Under the pieces are notes generated by a model that did no database searches, was not told where the DNA came from, and worked only from the letters and a program-made list of their open reading frames with translations. The position numbers and the translations under genes were made by a program. Positions 1 through 5,504 of a DNA stretch of 64,000 nt are shown piece after piece. This DNA comes from JAGOTP01 sp964598725 (lineage in GTDB: Bacteria > Patescibacteriota > Patescibacteriia > 2-12-FULL-60-25), in NCBI GenBank assembly GCA_964598725.1, contig CAZRCW010000001.1:558001-622000 (forward strand), written 5' to 3'. Each line of letters begins with the position of its first letter. The first letter of the stretch is position 1.

Positions 1-174
1 CACAACACCTGAACCCAGTGGAGTGGTTTTTCCATTCGCGAGCGCCATATCGATACGTACAGCAGCTCTGTATTCGGTAGCTGTAATGGCGGCGGACGCT
101 GGTGCGCAGCCCATCACAACGCCGCATATAAGTAACGTGAAAACGCCAAACCCCTGAACGAAAGAAAAACGCAT
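1..174 (-). CDS. Secreted protein, possibly trypsin-like protease (5' fragment)
   Basis: An open frame runs from an ATG at 174 off the left edge, giving 58 residues. Residues 1-29 form a signal peptide with a short basic start, a hydrophobic core and an ASA-A type cleavage site; the VMGC stretch could instead be a weak lipobox. The mature part reads VRIDMALANGKTTPLGSGVV, which resembles the opening of trypsin/HtrA-like domains where a GSG turn precedes the first strands. The catalytic residues would lie outside the window, so the family call is an inference from a short motif. No SD sequence precedes the ATG. Confidence 0.5.
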   Translation of the reverse strand, partial: MRFSFVQGFGVFTLLICGVVMGCAPASAAITATEYRAAVRIDMALANGKTTPLGSGVV

Positions 175-230
175 AGATTGGGCTCAGTATAAACGTGTTT
201 GCACAGAAAAAGCCAGCAGCCTTGAAACAG

Positions 231-300
231 AAGAGCACCCACCACCGAGGAAGGCGAGCGACCGTCGAGGGGACGGGTGCCTTCTGGTGGATGGGTGCTT
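231..300 (-). terminator. Hairpin terminator 1 of the paralogue array
   Basis: A long imperfect hairpin follows the stop of the first array gene. Nested arms are AGCACCC/GGGTGCT, ACCACC/GGTGG, GAAGGC/GCCTTC and CCGTC/GACGG. On the minus strand it ends in GGGTGCTCTTCTGTTT, a T-rich tail. The ends are shared with four other copies while the centre varies. Confidence 0.8.
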
Positions 301-330
301 GAGCTCCGAAGATCGGAGCGAGGGCGGGTG

Positions 331-981
331 TCAGGCGTCGGGCTGGTCGGCGACCAGGGTGAAGTCGCGCGCGTAGGCGTCGACGCACCAGGCGCGCTTC
401 AGTACGCGCCGGAGCTCCTTGAGCGCGACCTCGGGGTCGGTCAGCTTGCCCATACGCCTGTACTGTCGCGCGAGCTCACCGACGAGCTCGACCGGCGTCT
501 GAGTGTGCTGCTTGTCGATCGGGCCGGCGGTGACGCGCACGTGGGTGATCACGTGGGTGAGCTTGTCGAGCTCTTCCGCGCTGATCGCCTCATCGGCGTC
601 GAGATACGGCAGCTCGTGCTCGCGGTAGGCCGCGACCGTCATCACGGTCACGCTGACCGACTCGACCCTGAACGCGGCGTCACGCTTGCGGCAGGCCAGC
701 ATGCGTCCGAAGCGGTCGACCAGGTGGTAGTCGGCCTTGTTCCTGCTCTTGGATGCGACGCCGCTCGACACGAGGTCGTGGGTGCTGGCGGGGAGCGTCA
801 CGCTCCACTCGCTATCCTCGTCAGGCGGATGGCCCTCGTCGAGGTACTGGTCGACCACGCCCTTCGCGACCGCGTAGAGGTGTTCGGGGTGGAGGACCTT
901 CGCCCCGACGACCGGCCCTTTGGCGCTGGTCATGGAAGCGAGCGTGCCGCAGATGCCGATGATGCGATGGATCTGGTTCAT
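331..981 (-). CDS. Array paralogue 1, unknown family
   Basis: A 216-residue protein of unrecognised function with no signal peptide or membrane segment. It shares with its four neighbours a VVGAKVL opening, a W-V-LP strand, an LVSSGVA motif near residue 70, a VMTVAAY motif, a THVITHV motif and a C-terminal FTLVAD. It is closest to the fourth copy (shared ELARQY and THVI...AGP). The gene is GC-rich. The start has only a weak GGGG before it; an alternative ATG lies at 933. It has its own promoter, leader and terminator, so it is a single-gene unit. Function cannot be named from sequence. Confidence 0.8.
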   Translation of the reverse strand: MNQIHRIIGICGTLASMTSAKGPVVGAKVLHPEHLYAVAKGVVDQYLDEGHPPDEDSEWSVTLPASTHDLVSSGVASKSRNKADYHLVDRFGRMLACRKRDAAFRVESVSVTVMTVAAYREHELPYLDADEAISAEELDKLTHVITHVRVTAGPIDKQHTQTPVELVGELARQYRRMGKLTDPEVALKELRRVLKRAWCVDAYARDFTLVADQPDA

Positions 982-1021
982 TGTTGCCCCGTAGAGGGAA
1001 ACGATCGCTCCCTGCGACCGT

Positions 1022-1070
1022 GAATATCCCTATTCAAGCTACTTATTCGCTCAAATAGCCTCAATAGGGA
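1022..1070 (-). promoter_or_regulatory. Structured leader of array gene 1
   Basis: The roughly 110-base leader holds a stem of 8 pairs (TCCCTATT at 1063-1070 with AATAGGGA at 1027-1034) closing a large loop. Downstream of it is a segment like that of the other array leaders (CGGTCGCA ... GCGATCGTTTCCC). The stem sequence differs from those of the neighbouring genes yet stays paired. Confidence 0.5.
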
Positions 1071-1095
1071 CATTCAATGAAGGAAAGAACGAAAA

Positions 1096-1124
1096 AATAT
1101 GCCTTATTTTGGCGATTTTGTCAA
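1096..1124 (-). promoter_or_regulatory. Promoter of array gene 1
   Basis: Minus strand TTGACA (1124-1119), 17-base spacer, CATATT (1101-1096). It starts about 25 bases after the terminator hairpin of the next gene upstream. Confidence 0.8.
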
Positions 1125-1147
1125 TCTTTAGTGTTTCTTTAAAACAG

Positions 1148-1219
1148 AAGAGCACCCATCAACAGCGAAGGCGAGTGAACCGTCGGAGTGACGGGGCCTT
1201 CTGGCGGTTGTGGGTGCTT
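1148..1219 (-). terminator. Hairpin terminator 2 of the array
   Basis: Second copy of the AAGAGCACCC ... GGGTGCTT hairpin, directly after array gene 2. The ends are conserved, as is the internal GAAGGCGAG/GCCTTC part; the loop differs. Confidence 0.8.
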
Positions 1220-1239
1220 GTAGGGGAGGAGCTCGCTCG

Positions 1240-1842
1240 TCAGTCCGCGACGACGGCGAGCCGTTCCCAGTAGTCCGCGACCTGGTCGGCCATGCGGAGC
1301 AGGCGGAACATCTTCTCGACGTCCCCGCCGTTCTTGTAGTGGCCGACCTGGCGGAGGAAATCGTTGACCGGCGGCGCCCAGGCGAGGAGACCGGGCTGCT
1401 CGATGAGCGGCCGGACCTCGAGGATGACGTGGGACTCGTGCCTTGAGCCCATCGTGGCCGTGACGCCGCCCGTGGCCAGGTGGTCGAGATAGGCGGCGGC
1501 GGTCTGGATGACCACTTCGACGCCCGCGCACGGCAGCTCGTACTCGCGGCGGAGGTCGCTCTCGCGCCGTCCGCTCCGCAGATCGGGCGCGAGGTAGGCG
1601 TCGCGGCTCGTCGTCACGAGGCCGACGCCGCTCGTGAGGAGCTCGCCAGCTGACGGCGGGAGCTGGATGATCCAGGTTCCGTCGCTGCTGGGCGACTCGT
1701 GCTCGATGACTAGCAGTGCCGCGCCGGCGATGCAGGCCATGAGGGCCTCGGCGTCCAGGACGCGCCAGCCGGTGACGCCCTTGGGGCCGTCGCGGCCGAT
1801 GAGCGCAGTCGGGTGAAAGGCGATCTTCTTGGTAGCAGCCAT
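1240..1842 (-). CDS. Array paralogue 2, unknown family
   Basis: A 200-residue soluble protein. Family marks are GWRVLDAEAL near residue 26, WIIQLP, LLTSGVG near residue 69, VIQTAAAY, SHVILEV and a final LAVVAD. It is closest to paralogue 3, with which it shares the start (K..F..-P-AL-GRD), length and WAP...LR segment. A GGAGG lies 6 bases before the ATG. It is GC-rich and transcribed as a single unit from its own promoter. I do not recognise the family. Confidence 0.82.
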   Translation of the reverse strand: MAATKKIAFHPTALIGRDGPKGVTGWRVLDAEALMACIAGAALLVIEHESPSSDGTWIIQLPPSAGELLTSGVGLVTTSRDAYLAPDLRSGRRESDLRREYELPCAGVEVVIQTAAAYLDHLATGGVTATMGSRHESHVILEVRPLIEQPGLLAWAPPVNDFLRQVGHYKNGGDVEKMFRLLRMADQVADYWERLAVVAD

Positions 1843-1873
1843 GGCAGACCTCCGATGGTTGGGAACGACCGCG

Positions 1874-1932
1874 AAGTGCGAATCGTAGAAAATTCCCGCT
1901 TAGAGCACTTATACAACTGATCTAAACGGGAA
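1874..1932 (-). promoter_or_regulatory. Structured leader of array gene 2, pseudoknot-like
   Basis: A 12-pair stem (TTCCCGTTTAGA at 1932-1921 with TCTAAGCGGGAA at 1904-1893, one G-U) carries AAGTGC in its loop right next to the 3' arm (1910-1905). A GCACTT 13 bases after the stem (1879-1874) can pair with that loop, which is the geometry of an H-type pseudoknot. The SD lies about 20 bases further on. Confidence 0.6.
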
Positions 1933-1956
1933 GTTCCTACAGGAATAGAACTAGAA

Positions 1957-1985
1957 AAGATAGCATAAAAACTGCATTTTGTCAA
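1957..1985 (-). promoter_or_regulatory. Promoter of array gene 2
   Basis: TTGACA (1985-1980), 17-base spacer, TATCTT (1962-1957) on the minus strand. The leader to the ATG at 1842 is about 105 bases. Confidence 0.85.
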
Positions 1986-2008
1986 TCGTTTTATGTTTTT
2001 TGTAACAG

Positions 2009-2082
2009 AAGAGCACCCGACGACCACGAAGGCGAGTGTTCCGTCGAAAACGACGGATGCCTTCTGGTGGTTGTGGGTGCTT
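2009..2082 (-). terminator. Hairpin terminator 3 of the array
   Basis: Third copy: AAGAGCACCC ... GGGTGCTT with inner CCGTCG aaaa CGACGG. It follows array gene 3 and lies just before the promoter of gene 2. Confidence 0.82.
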
Positions 2083-2101
2083 GCAGGGGAGAGCGCGCTC
2101 G

Positions 2102-2704
2102 TCAGTCGGCGACGACGGCGATCTTGGCCCAGAAGCGACGGGCGTCGCTGATCTGAGCGATGAGACCCGGGAACTCGCCCAGGGCGTAGCTGGACCCAAC
2201 GGGCGACAGGGTGCGCAGCAGGTAATCGAGGCCGGGTGCCCAGCGCGGGATGTCCGGCTGATCGATCTCCACGCGCAGCTCGCTCAGCACGTGTGACTCG
2301 CGCAGGACGCCGGGCGGGATGTCGGTGTTCTCCAGCCGCTGGCGGTTGGCGTAGGTCTCGCTCGTCATGATGACCGCCTTCAGGCCGGCGACCGGTAGTT
2401 CGTGGCCGCTGCGGCGCAGGTAGTGCTGGACCTGGTTCTGGTCGTCACGCCGCGGCAGGTGGTAGGCCTTGTCGTCGACGACCTTGAGGCCTACGCCACT
2501 CGTGACGAGCTTGTTGGCCGTCGCGGGTAGGCTCACGATCCACTCGTCGCGAGCGGTCGGTCGCTGCTCGATGGTCGTACGTTGAGCGAGCGCCGCGATG
2601 TAGGTCTGGAGCGCGTCCATCTGCAGGACGCGGAAGCCGACGAGATCGCTCGTGCGATCGCGACCGGACAGGGCTGCCGGGTACAGTGTGAACCTTTTGG
2701 CCAT
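2102..2704 (-). CDS. Array paralogue 3, unknown family
   Basis: A 200-residue soluble protein, close relative of paralogue 2. Marks are VGFRVLQMDAL, WIVSLPA, LVTSGVG near residue 69, VIMTSETY, SHVLSEL and a final IAVVAD. A GGAGG lies 7 bases before the ATG. It stands between its own promoter and terminator. The paired conservation of the SGVG turn, the MT..Y strand and the VAD tail across all full-length copies suggests a single folded domain. Function unknown. Confidence 0.82.
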   Translation of the reverse strand: MAKRFTLYPAALSGRDRTSDLVGFRVLQMDALQTYIAALAQRTTIEQRPTARDEWIVSLPATANKLVTSGVGLKVVDDKAYHLPRRDDQNQVQHYLRRSGHELPVAGLKAVIMTSETYANRQRLENTDIPPGVLRESHVLSELRVEIDQPDIPRWAPGLDYLLRTLSPVGSSYALGEFPGLIAQISDARRFWAKIAVVAD

Positions 2705-2735
2705 CGATGAACCTCCGTGAGGGGAAGGATCGCGT

Positions 2736-2794
2736 AAGTGCGAGCCGTAGAAAGACCCCGCTCAATGCACTCAGAAAGAATGGGCTGAGCGGGA
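2736..2794 (-). promoter_or_regulatory. Structured leader of array gene 3, pseudoknot-like
   Basis: A stem TCCCGCTCA (2794-2786) with TGAGCGGGG (2764-2756) encloses a loop with GAGTGC (2772-2767). GCACTT (2741-2736) lies 14 bases past the stem and can pair with the loop, one pair being G-U. Spacing is the same as in gene 2, while the stem sequence is different but still complementary. Confidence 0.6.
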
Positions 2795-2821
2795 ACTTTC
2801 TCTAGGACCAAGCGACCCAGG

Positions 2822-2850
2822 AAGATAGCCAAGAATAGGGGTTTTGTCAA
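2822..2850 (-). promoter_or_regulatory. Promoter of array gene 3
   Basis: TTGACA (2850-2845), 17-base spacer, TATCTT (2827-2822). Same boxes and spacing as gene 2. Confidence 0.85.
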
Positions 2851-2874
2851 TTTTTCTGAGTCTGTTTACAACAG

Positions 2875-2944
2875 AAGAGCACCCGACGACCACGAAGGCG
2901 AGAGCCCGTCGAAAACGACGGGTGCCTTCTGGCTGTTGGGTGCT
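2875..2944 (-). terminator. Hairpin terminator 4 of the array
   Basis: Fourth copy, after array gene 4: AAGAGCACCC with GGGTGCT, inner CCGTCG aaaa CGACGG and GAAGGC/GCCTTC. Confidence 0.82.
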
Positions 2945-2979
2945 AGGGGACGCTCCGTTAGCTGGGAGCGTCGTGTTGC

Positions 2980-3594
2980 TCAGTCGGCGACGAGGCTGAA
3001 GTCGTCGCCGATGACCTTGAGCCGCCAGGCGGTCTCGAGGATCTGCTCGAGCTCGTCGCGGTCGGCCGGGCGCTTGTACTGTCGCGCGAGGTCGGTGACG
3101 AGGGCGCGCTCGTCGGGCAGGCGCGAGGTGGTGAGCGGCCCGGCCTTGATGTGGAAGTCCGAGATGACGTGCGTGACGCCCTCGAGATCGGCCTCGGTCG
3201 GCGCTTCGCCGGCCTTCAGGTCGCCCAGCACGTGCTTGCGGTAGTCGTCGAGCGACATGACGTCGGCCTCCACCTCCCGGGCCGGGCACGCGTCCTTGCG
3301 GGGCAGGCACGCGATGACGCGCCCGCGGAACAGGCGGTTGATGTACCGCTTCTCGTCGCGGCTGGCGAAGGCGATGCCGCTCGAGACGAGCGGCAGGACG
3401 TCGTGCTTCAGCGTGAACTGGACGACGGGCAGCTTCTTCTCGTCCTCCTCGTTGACGAGCACCACGCGCCCGAGGCGCTCCGTGACCTGCGCGATGGCGA
3501 GGTCGAAGAAGGTGTTGTCGACGACCCTCGACCCGACGCGATCCCTGGTGGTGCGACGGCGGACGGAGGGACAAACGATGACGTGTACGGACAT
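2980..3594 (-). CDS. Array paralogue 4, unknown family
   Basis: A 204-residue soluble protein, closest to paralogue 1. Family marks are VGSRVVDNTFF, LVSSGIAFASRDEKRY near residue 74, VMSLDDYRKH, THVISDF, DLARQYKR and a final FSLVAD. A GAGG lies 8 bases before the ATG. It is GC-rich with strong G/C third positions. Its promoter, leader stem and terminator match the array plan. Nothing in it points to a catalytic centre that I can name. Confidence 0.82.
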   Translation of the reverse strand: MSVHVIVCPSVRRRTTRDRVGSRVVDNTFFDLAIAQVTERLGRVVLVNEEDEKKLPVVQFTLKHDVLPLVSSGIAFASRDEKRYINRLFRGRVIACLPRKDACPAREVEADVMSLDDYRKHVLGDLKAGEAPTEADLEGVTHVISDFHIKAGPLTTSRLPDERALVTDLARQYKRPADRDELEQILETAWRLKVIGDDFSLVAD

Positions 3595-3646
3595 GGCGGT
3601 GACCTCGTTGTGCGGGGAACGGCGGCGGAACTGCTGCCGTGAAAGA

Positions 3647-3687
3647 CCCCAGTCAGATGGTGTCTGGCTAAAATCAGCTGACTGGGG
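3647..3687 (-). promoter_or_regulatory. Leader stem of array gene 4
   Basis: A perfect 9-pair stem CCCCAGTCA (3687-3679) with TGACTGGGG (3655-3647), then TCTTTCACGGC, which matches the segment after the stem in gene 3. I found no convincing loop-to-downstream pairing in this copy. Confidence 0.55.
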
Positions 3688-3715
3688 GCTTCAACGGTCA
3701 AAAGAGCGGTGTATT

Positions 3716-3744
3716 TAAATATCATATTTTGGCTGTAGTGTCAA
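3716..3744 (-). promoter_or_regulatory. Promoter of array gene 4
   Basis: TTGACA (3744-3739), 17-base spacer, TATTTA (3721-3716). Confidence 0.82.
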
Positions 3745-3765
3745 TCTTTGCTTCCTTTTAAACGC

Positions 3766-3831
3766 AAGAGCACCCACCGACCGCAGACGGGAGCCATCGA
3801 GGAGGATGGGGTCTTGCGGGAGGTGGGTGCT
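3766..3831 (-). terminator. Hairpin terminator 5 of the array
   Basis: Fifth and most divergent copy, after array gene 5. The ends AAGAGCACCC and GGGTGCT are kept; the inner CCATC/GATGG and GGGA parts differ from the others. Confidence 0.75.
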
Positions 3832-3845
3832 GAGGAGACTTCGCT

Positions 3846-4394
3846 TCAGTCCGATGTATCCATGAGCGGAATCTTGGTGAGAACGCCGACTCGTGCCAAG
3901 CGACCGAGCCAGGTCACTTGCATCGGGACAAGTGTGCTGCAGGCAATCTGGGTCAGGACGTGGGTGACGCCGACCAGCTCGTCCTCGCTCAGGACGTAGT
4001 CCGAGACGTGATGCGTTTTCTCGGTCAACCGGCGATAGGCGTCGACGGTAACGACTTGGAGCGCGATCTGGTTGACGGCCAGCGAGCGCGAGCGCTTGAG
4101 GTAACGCTTCTCTCCGTAGATGACCTCATCGGATGTGAGGCCGCGCGACACACCCACACCGCTTGAGACGTAGCGATGCGCTTCTTCGGGTGCGCGGATC
4201 ATCCAGCCGTTCTCCTCAATTTGTTCAGGCGCCTCGCGGAGGCAGGCCTGCACATGAGCCAGAACGATCTCAAAGAAACGCTTATTGTTCAAAATCCTCG
4301 GTCCGACGACGTGCATATCGTCTCCCCGGAGGAGGATCTTCGCGCAGGGGACCACGTGAATGACCGACCGAACAGAAGCAGCAGGAGAGTTCAT
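3846..4394 (-). CDS. Array paralogue 5, unknown family, short
   Basis: A 182-residue member of the array family. It keeps VVGPRIL, a W-I-AP strand, YVSSGVGVS near residue 91, VVTVDAYRR and THVLTQI, but ends early and lacks the C-terminal (F/L)xLVAD segment. It has a longer N-terminus than the others; an ATG at 4314 would align better with their starts, but AGAGG lies 5 bases before the chosen ATG. It is the promoter-proximal end of the array and the most divergent copy, perhaps a decaying or specialised one. Confidence 0.75.
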   Translation of the reverse strand: MNSPAASVRSVIHVVPCAKILLRGDDMHVVGPRILNNKRFFEIVLAHVQACLREAPEQIEENGWMIRAPEEAHRYVSSGVGVSRGLTSDEVIYGEKRYLKRSRSLAVNQIALQVVTVDAYRRLTEKTHHVSDYVLSEDELVGVTHVLTQIACSTLVPMQVTWLGRLARVGVLTKIPLMDTSD

Positions 4395-4456
4395 GACGAC
4401 CTCTGGTGGAAGGGTGGAGGGAAGGTGCGGGTTGTGATGTGAGAAGGGACGACTCG

Positions 4457-4485
4457 TTGTAGCGAGTTTTATGCTCCATTGTCAA
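4457..4485 (-). promoter_or_regulatory. Promoter of array gene 5
   Basis: TTGACA (4485-4480), 17-base spacer, CTACAA (4462-4457). The leader is only about 55 bases and lacks the conserved stem of the other four. Confidence 0.7.
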
Positions 4486-4558
4486 TAAAAAATGGCGCTT
4501 CAAACCCTTGTTTCTTCCCGCAATTTGTGGTAGCGTCCTCCGGCTTCTCAAGCCCAGT

Positions 4559-5500
4559 ATGCCTCAAGAAATGCACCTATCAGTTATCGTCCCAGTCTTC
4601 AATGAAGGCGGAGCGGTCCATAAGCTCCATCAGGAGATTTTGGAGATGTGTGAATGTCTAGGGAAGACATATGAGATCATCTTCATCAATGACGGCTCAT
4701 CTGACGATACGTTAGACGTATTGAAAAGCTTGAGACCGATCACGATCATCAACCTGCGCAAGAATTTCGGCCAGACTGCCGCTATGGATGCGGGTATTAA
4801 AGCAGCTAAAGGGCGCTATCTCGCGACGTTGGACGGCGATGGTCAAAATGATCCGAAGGATATTCCTGCATTGATTACAAAATTGGAGAGTGAAGATTTG
4901 GATGTTGTTTCTGGCTGGCGTAAACATCGTCAGGATACAACATCGAAGCGCTATTCCTCATTGATGGCGGCATTTGTGCGTAAGTTCTTAGTGAACGATG
5001 GGATCCACGACAGCGGGTGCTCGTTAAAGGTCTACAAAAAAGAGTGTTTCGAAAAAGTGAACTTGTATGGGGAGATGCATCGCTTTATCCCAGCCGTTTT
5101 GAAGATCAAAGGCTTCCGGATTGGTGAAGAGGTTGTAAACCATCGTCCACGTACGACTGGTAAAACAAAATATAACTGGAAACGCGGCGTAAAGGGATTG
5201 CTTGATATGGTTGGTGTTTGGTTTTGGCAGAAATACGCGAACCGACCGTTGCATTTGTTCGGTGGAGTGGGTGTGTTATTAATGTTGTTGTCGTTTCTTT
5301 CCGGTTTAATGGCGCTGTATGCAAAGTTCTTCCGAGATCAGGACCTTTCAAATACTGCTTGGACAGTGCTATCGATGTTTGGATTCTTCATGGGGATGCT
5401 CTTGGTCGTGTTCGGCTTGCTCTCGGATATGCTTTCGAAGATTTATTTCGGTAGCACAAAAGATACCGCTTACGATGTAAGAGAAGTGATTGAGCTATAA
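4559..5500 (+). CDS. Polyprenyl-phosphate glycosyltransferase (GT2, GtrB/DPM1-like)
   Basis: A 313-residue GT2 enzyme expected to move a sugar from a nucleotide donor to a polyprenyl phosphate on the inner face of the membrane. The GT-A domain opens with LSVIVPVFNEGG, has FINDGSSDDT and the metal-binding LDGDGQNDP. Two C-terminal membrane segments (about residues 232-258 and 273-300) match the GtrB/ArnC/DPM1 plan. A -10 like TAGCGT sits at 4531, so the ATG at 4559 is preferred over upstream starts. It opens the surface-glycan operon and could supply lipid-linked sugar to the ArnT-like enzymes nearby. Confidence 0.88.
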   Translation: MPQEMHLSVIVPVFNEGGAVHKLHQEILEMCECLGKTYEIIFINDGSSDDTLDVLKSLRPITIINLRKNFGQTAAMDAGIKAAKGRYLATLDGDGQNDPKDIPALITKLESEDLDVVSGWRKHRQDTTSKRYSSLMAAFVRKFLVNDGIHDSGCSLKVYKKECFEKVNLYGEMHRFIPAVLKIKGFRIGEEVVNHRPRTTGKTKYNWKRGVKGLLDMVGVWFWQKYANRPLHLFGGVGVLLMLLSFLSGLMALYAKFFRDQDLSNTAWTVLSMFGFFMGMLLVVFGLLSDMLSKIYFGSTKDTAYDVREVIEL

Positions 5501-5504
5501 GACT

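Noticed and set aside
1022..1070. Loop-to-downstream pairing (GAATA/TATTC) in the leader of array gene 1
   Set aside because: The downstream partner directly follows the stem, leaving no linker; the stem itself is supported, the pseudoknot is not.
277..3718. Several long plus-strand open frames opposite the array genes
   Set aside because: They are shadows caused by strong G/C third positions; promoters, SDs, hairpins and the shared protein motifs all fit the minus-strand genes.
231..3831. CRISPR array or phage-like direct repeats
   Set aside because: The five repeated hairpins are about 800-900 bases apart with genes between them and no cas genes; they do not form repeat-spacer units.
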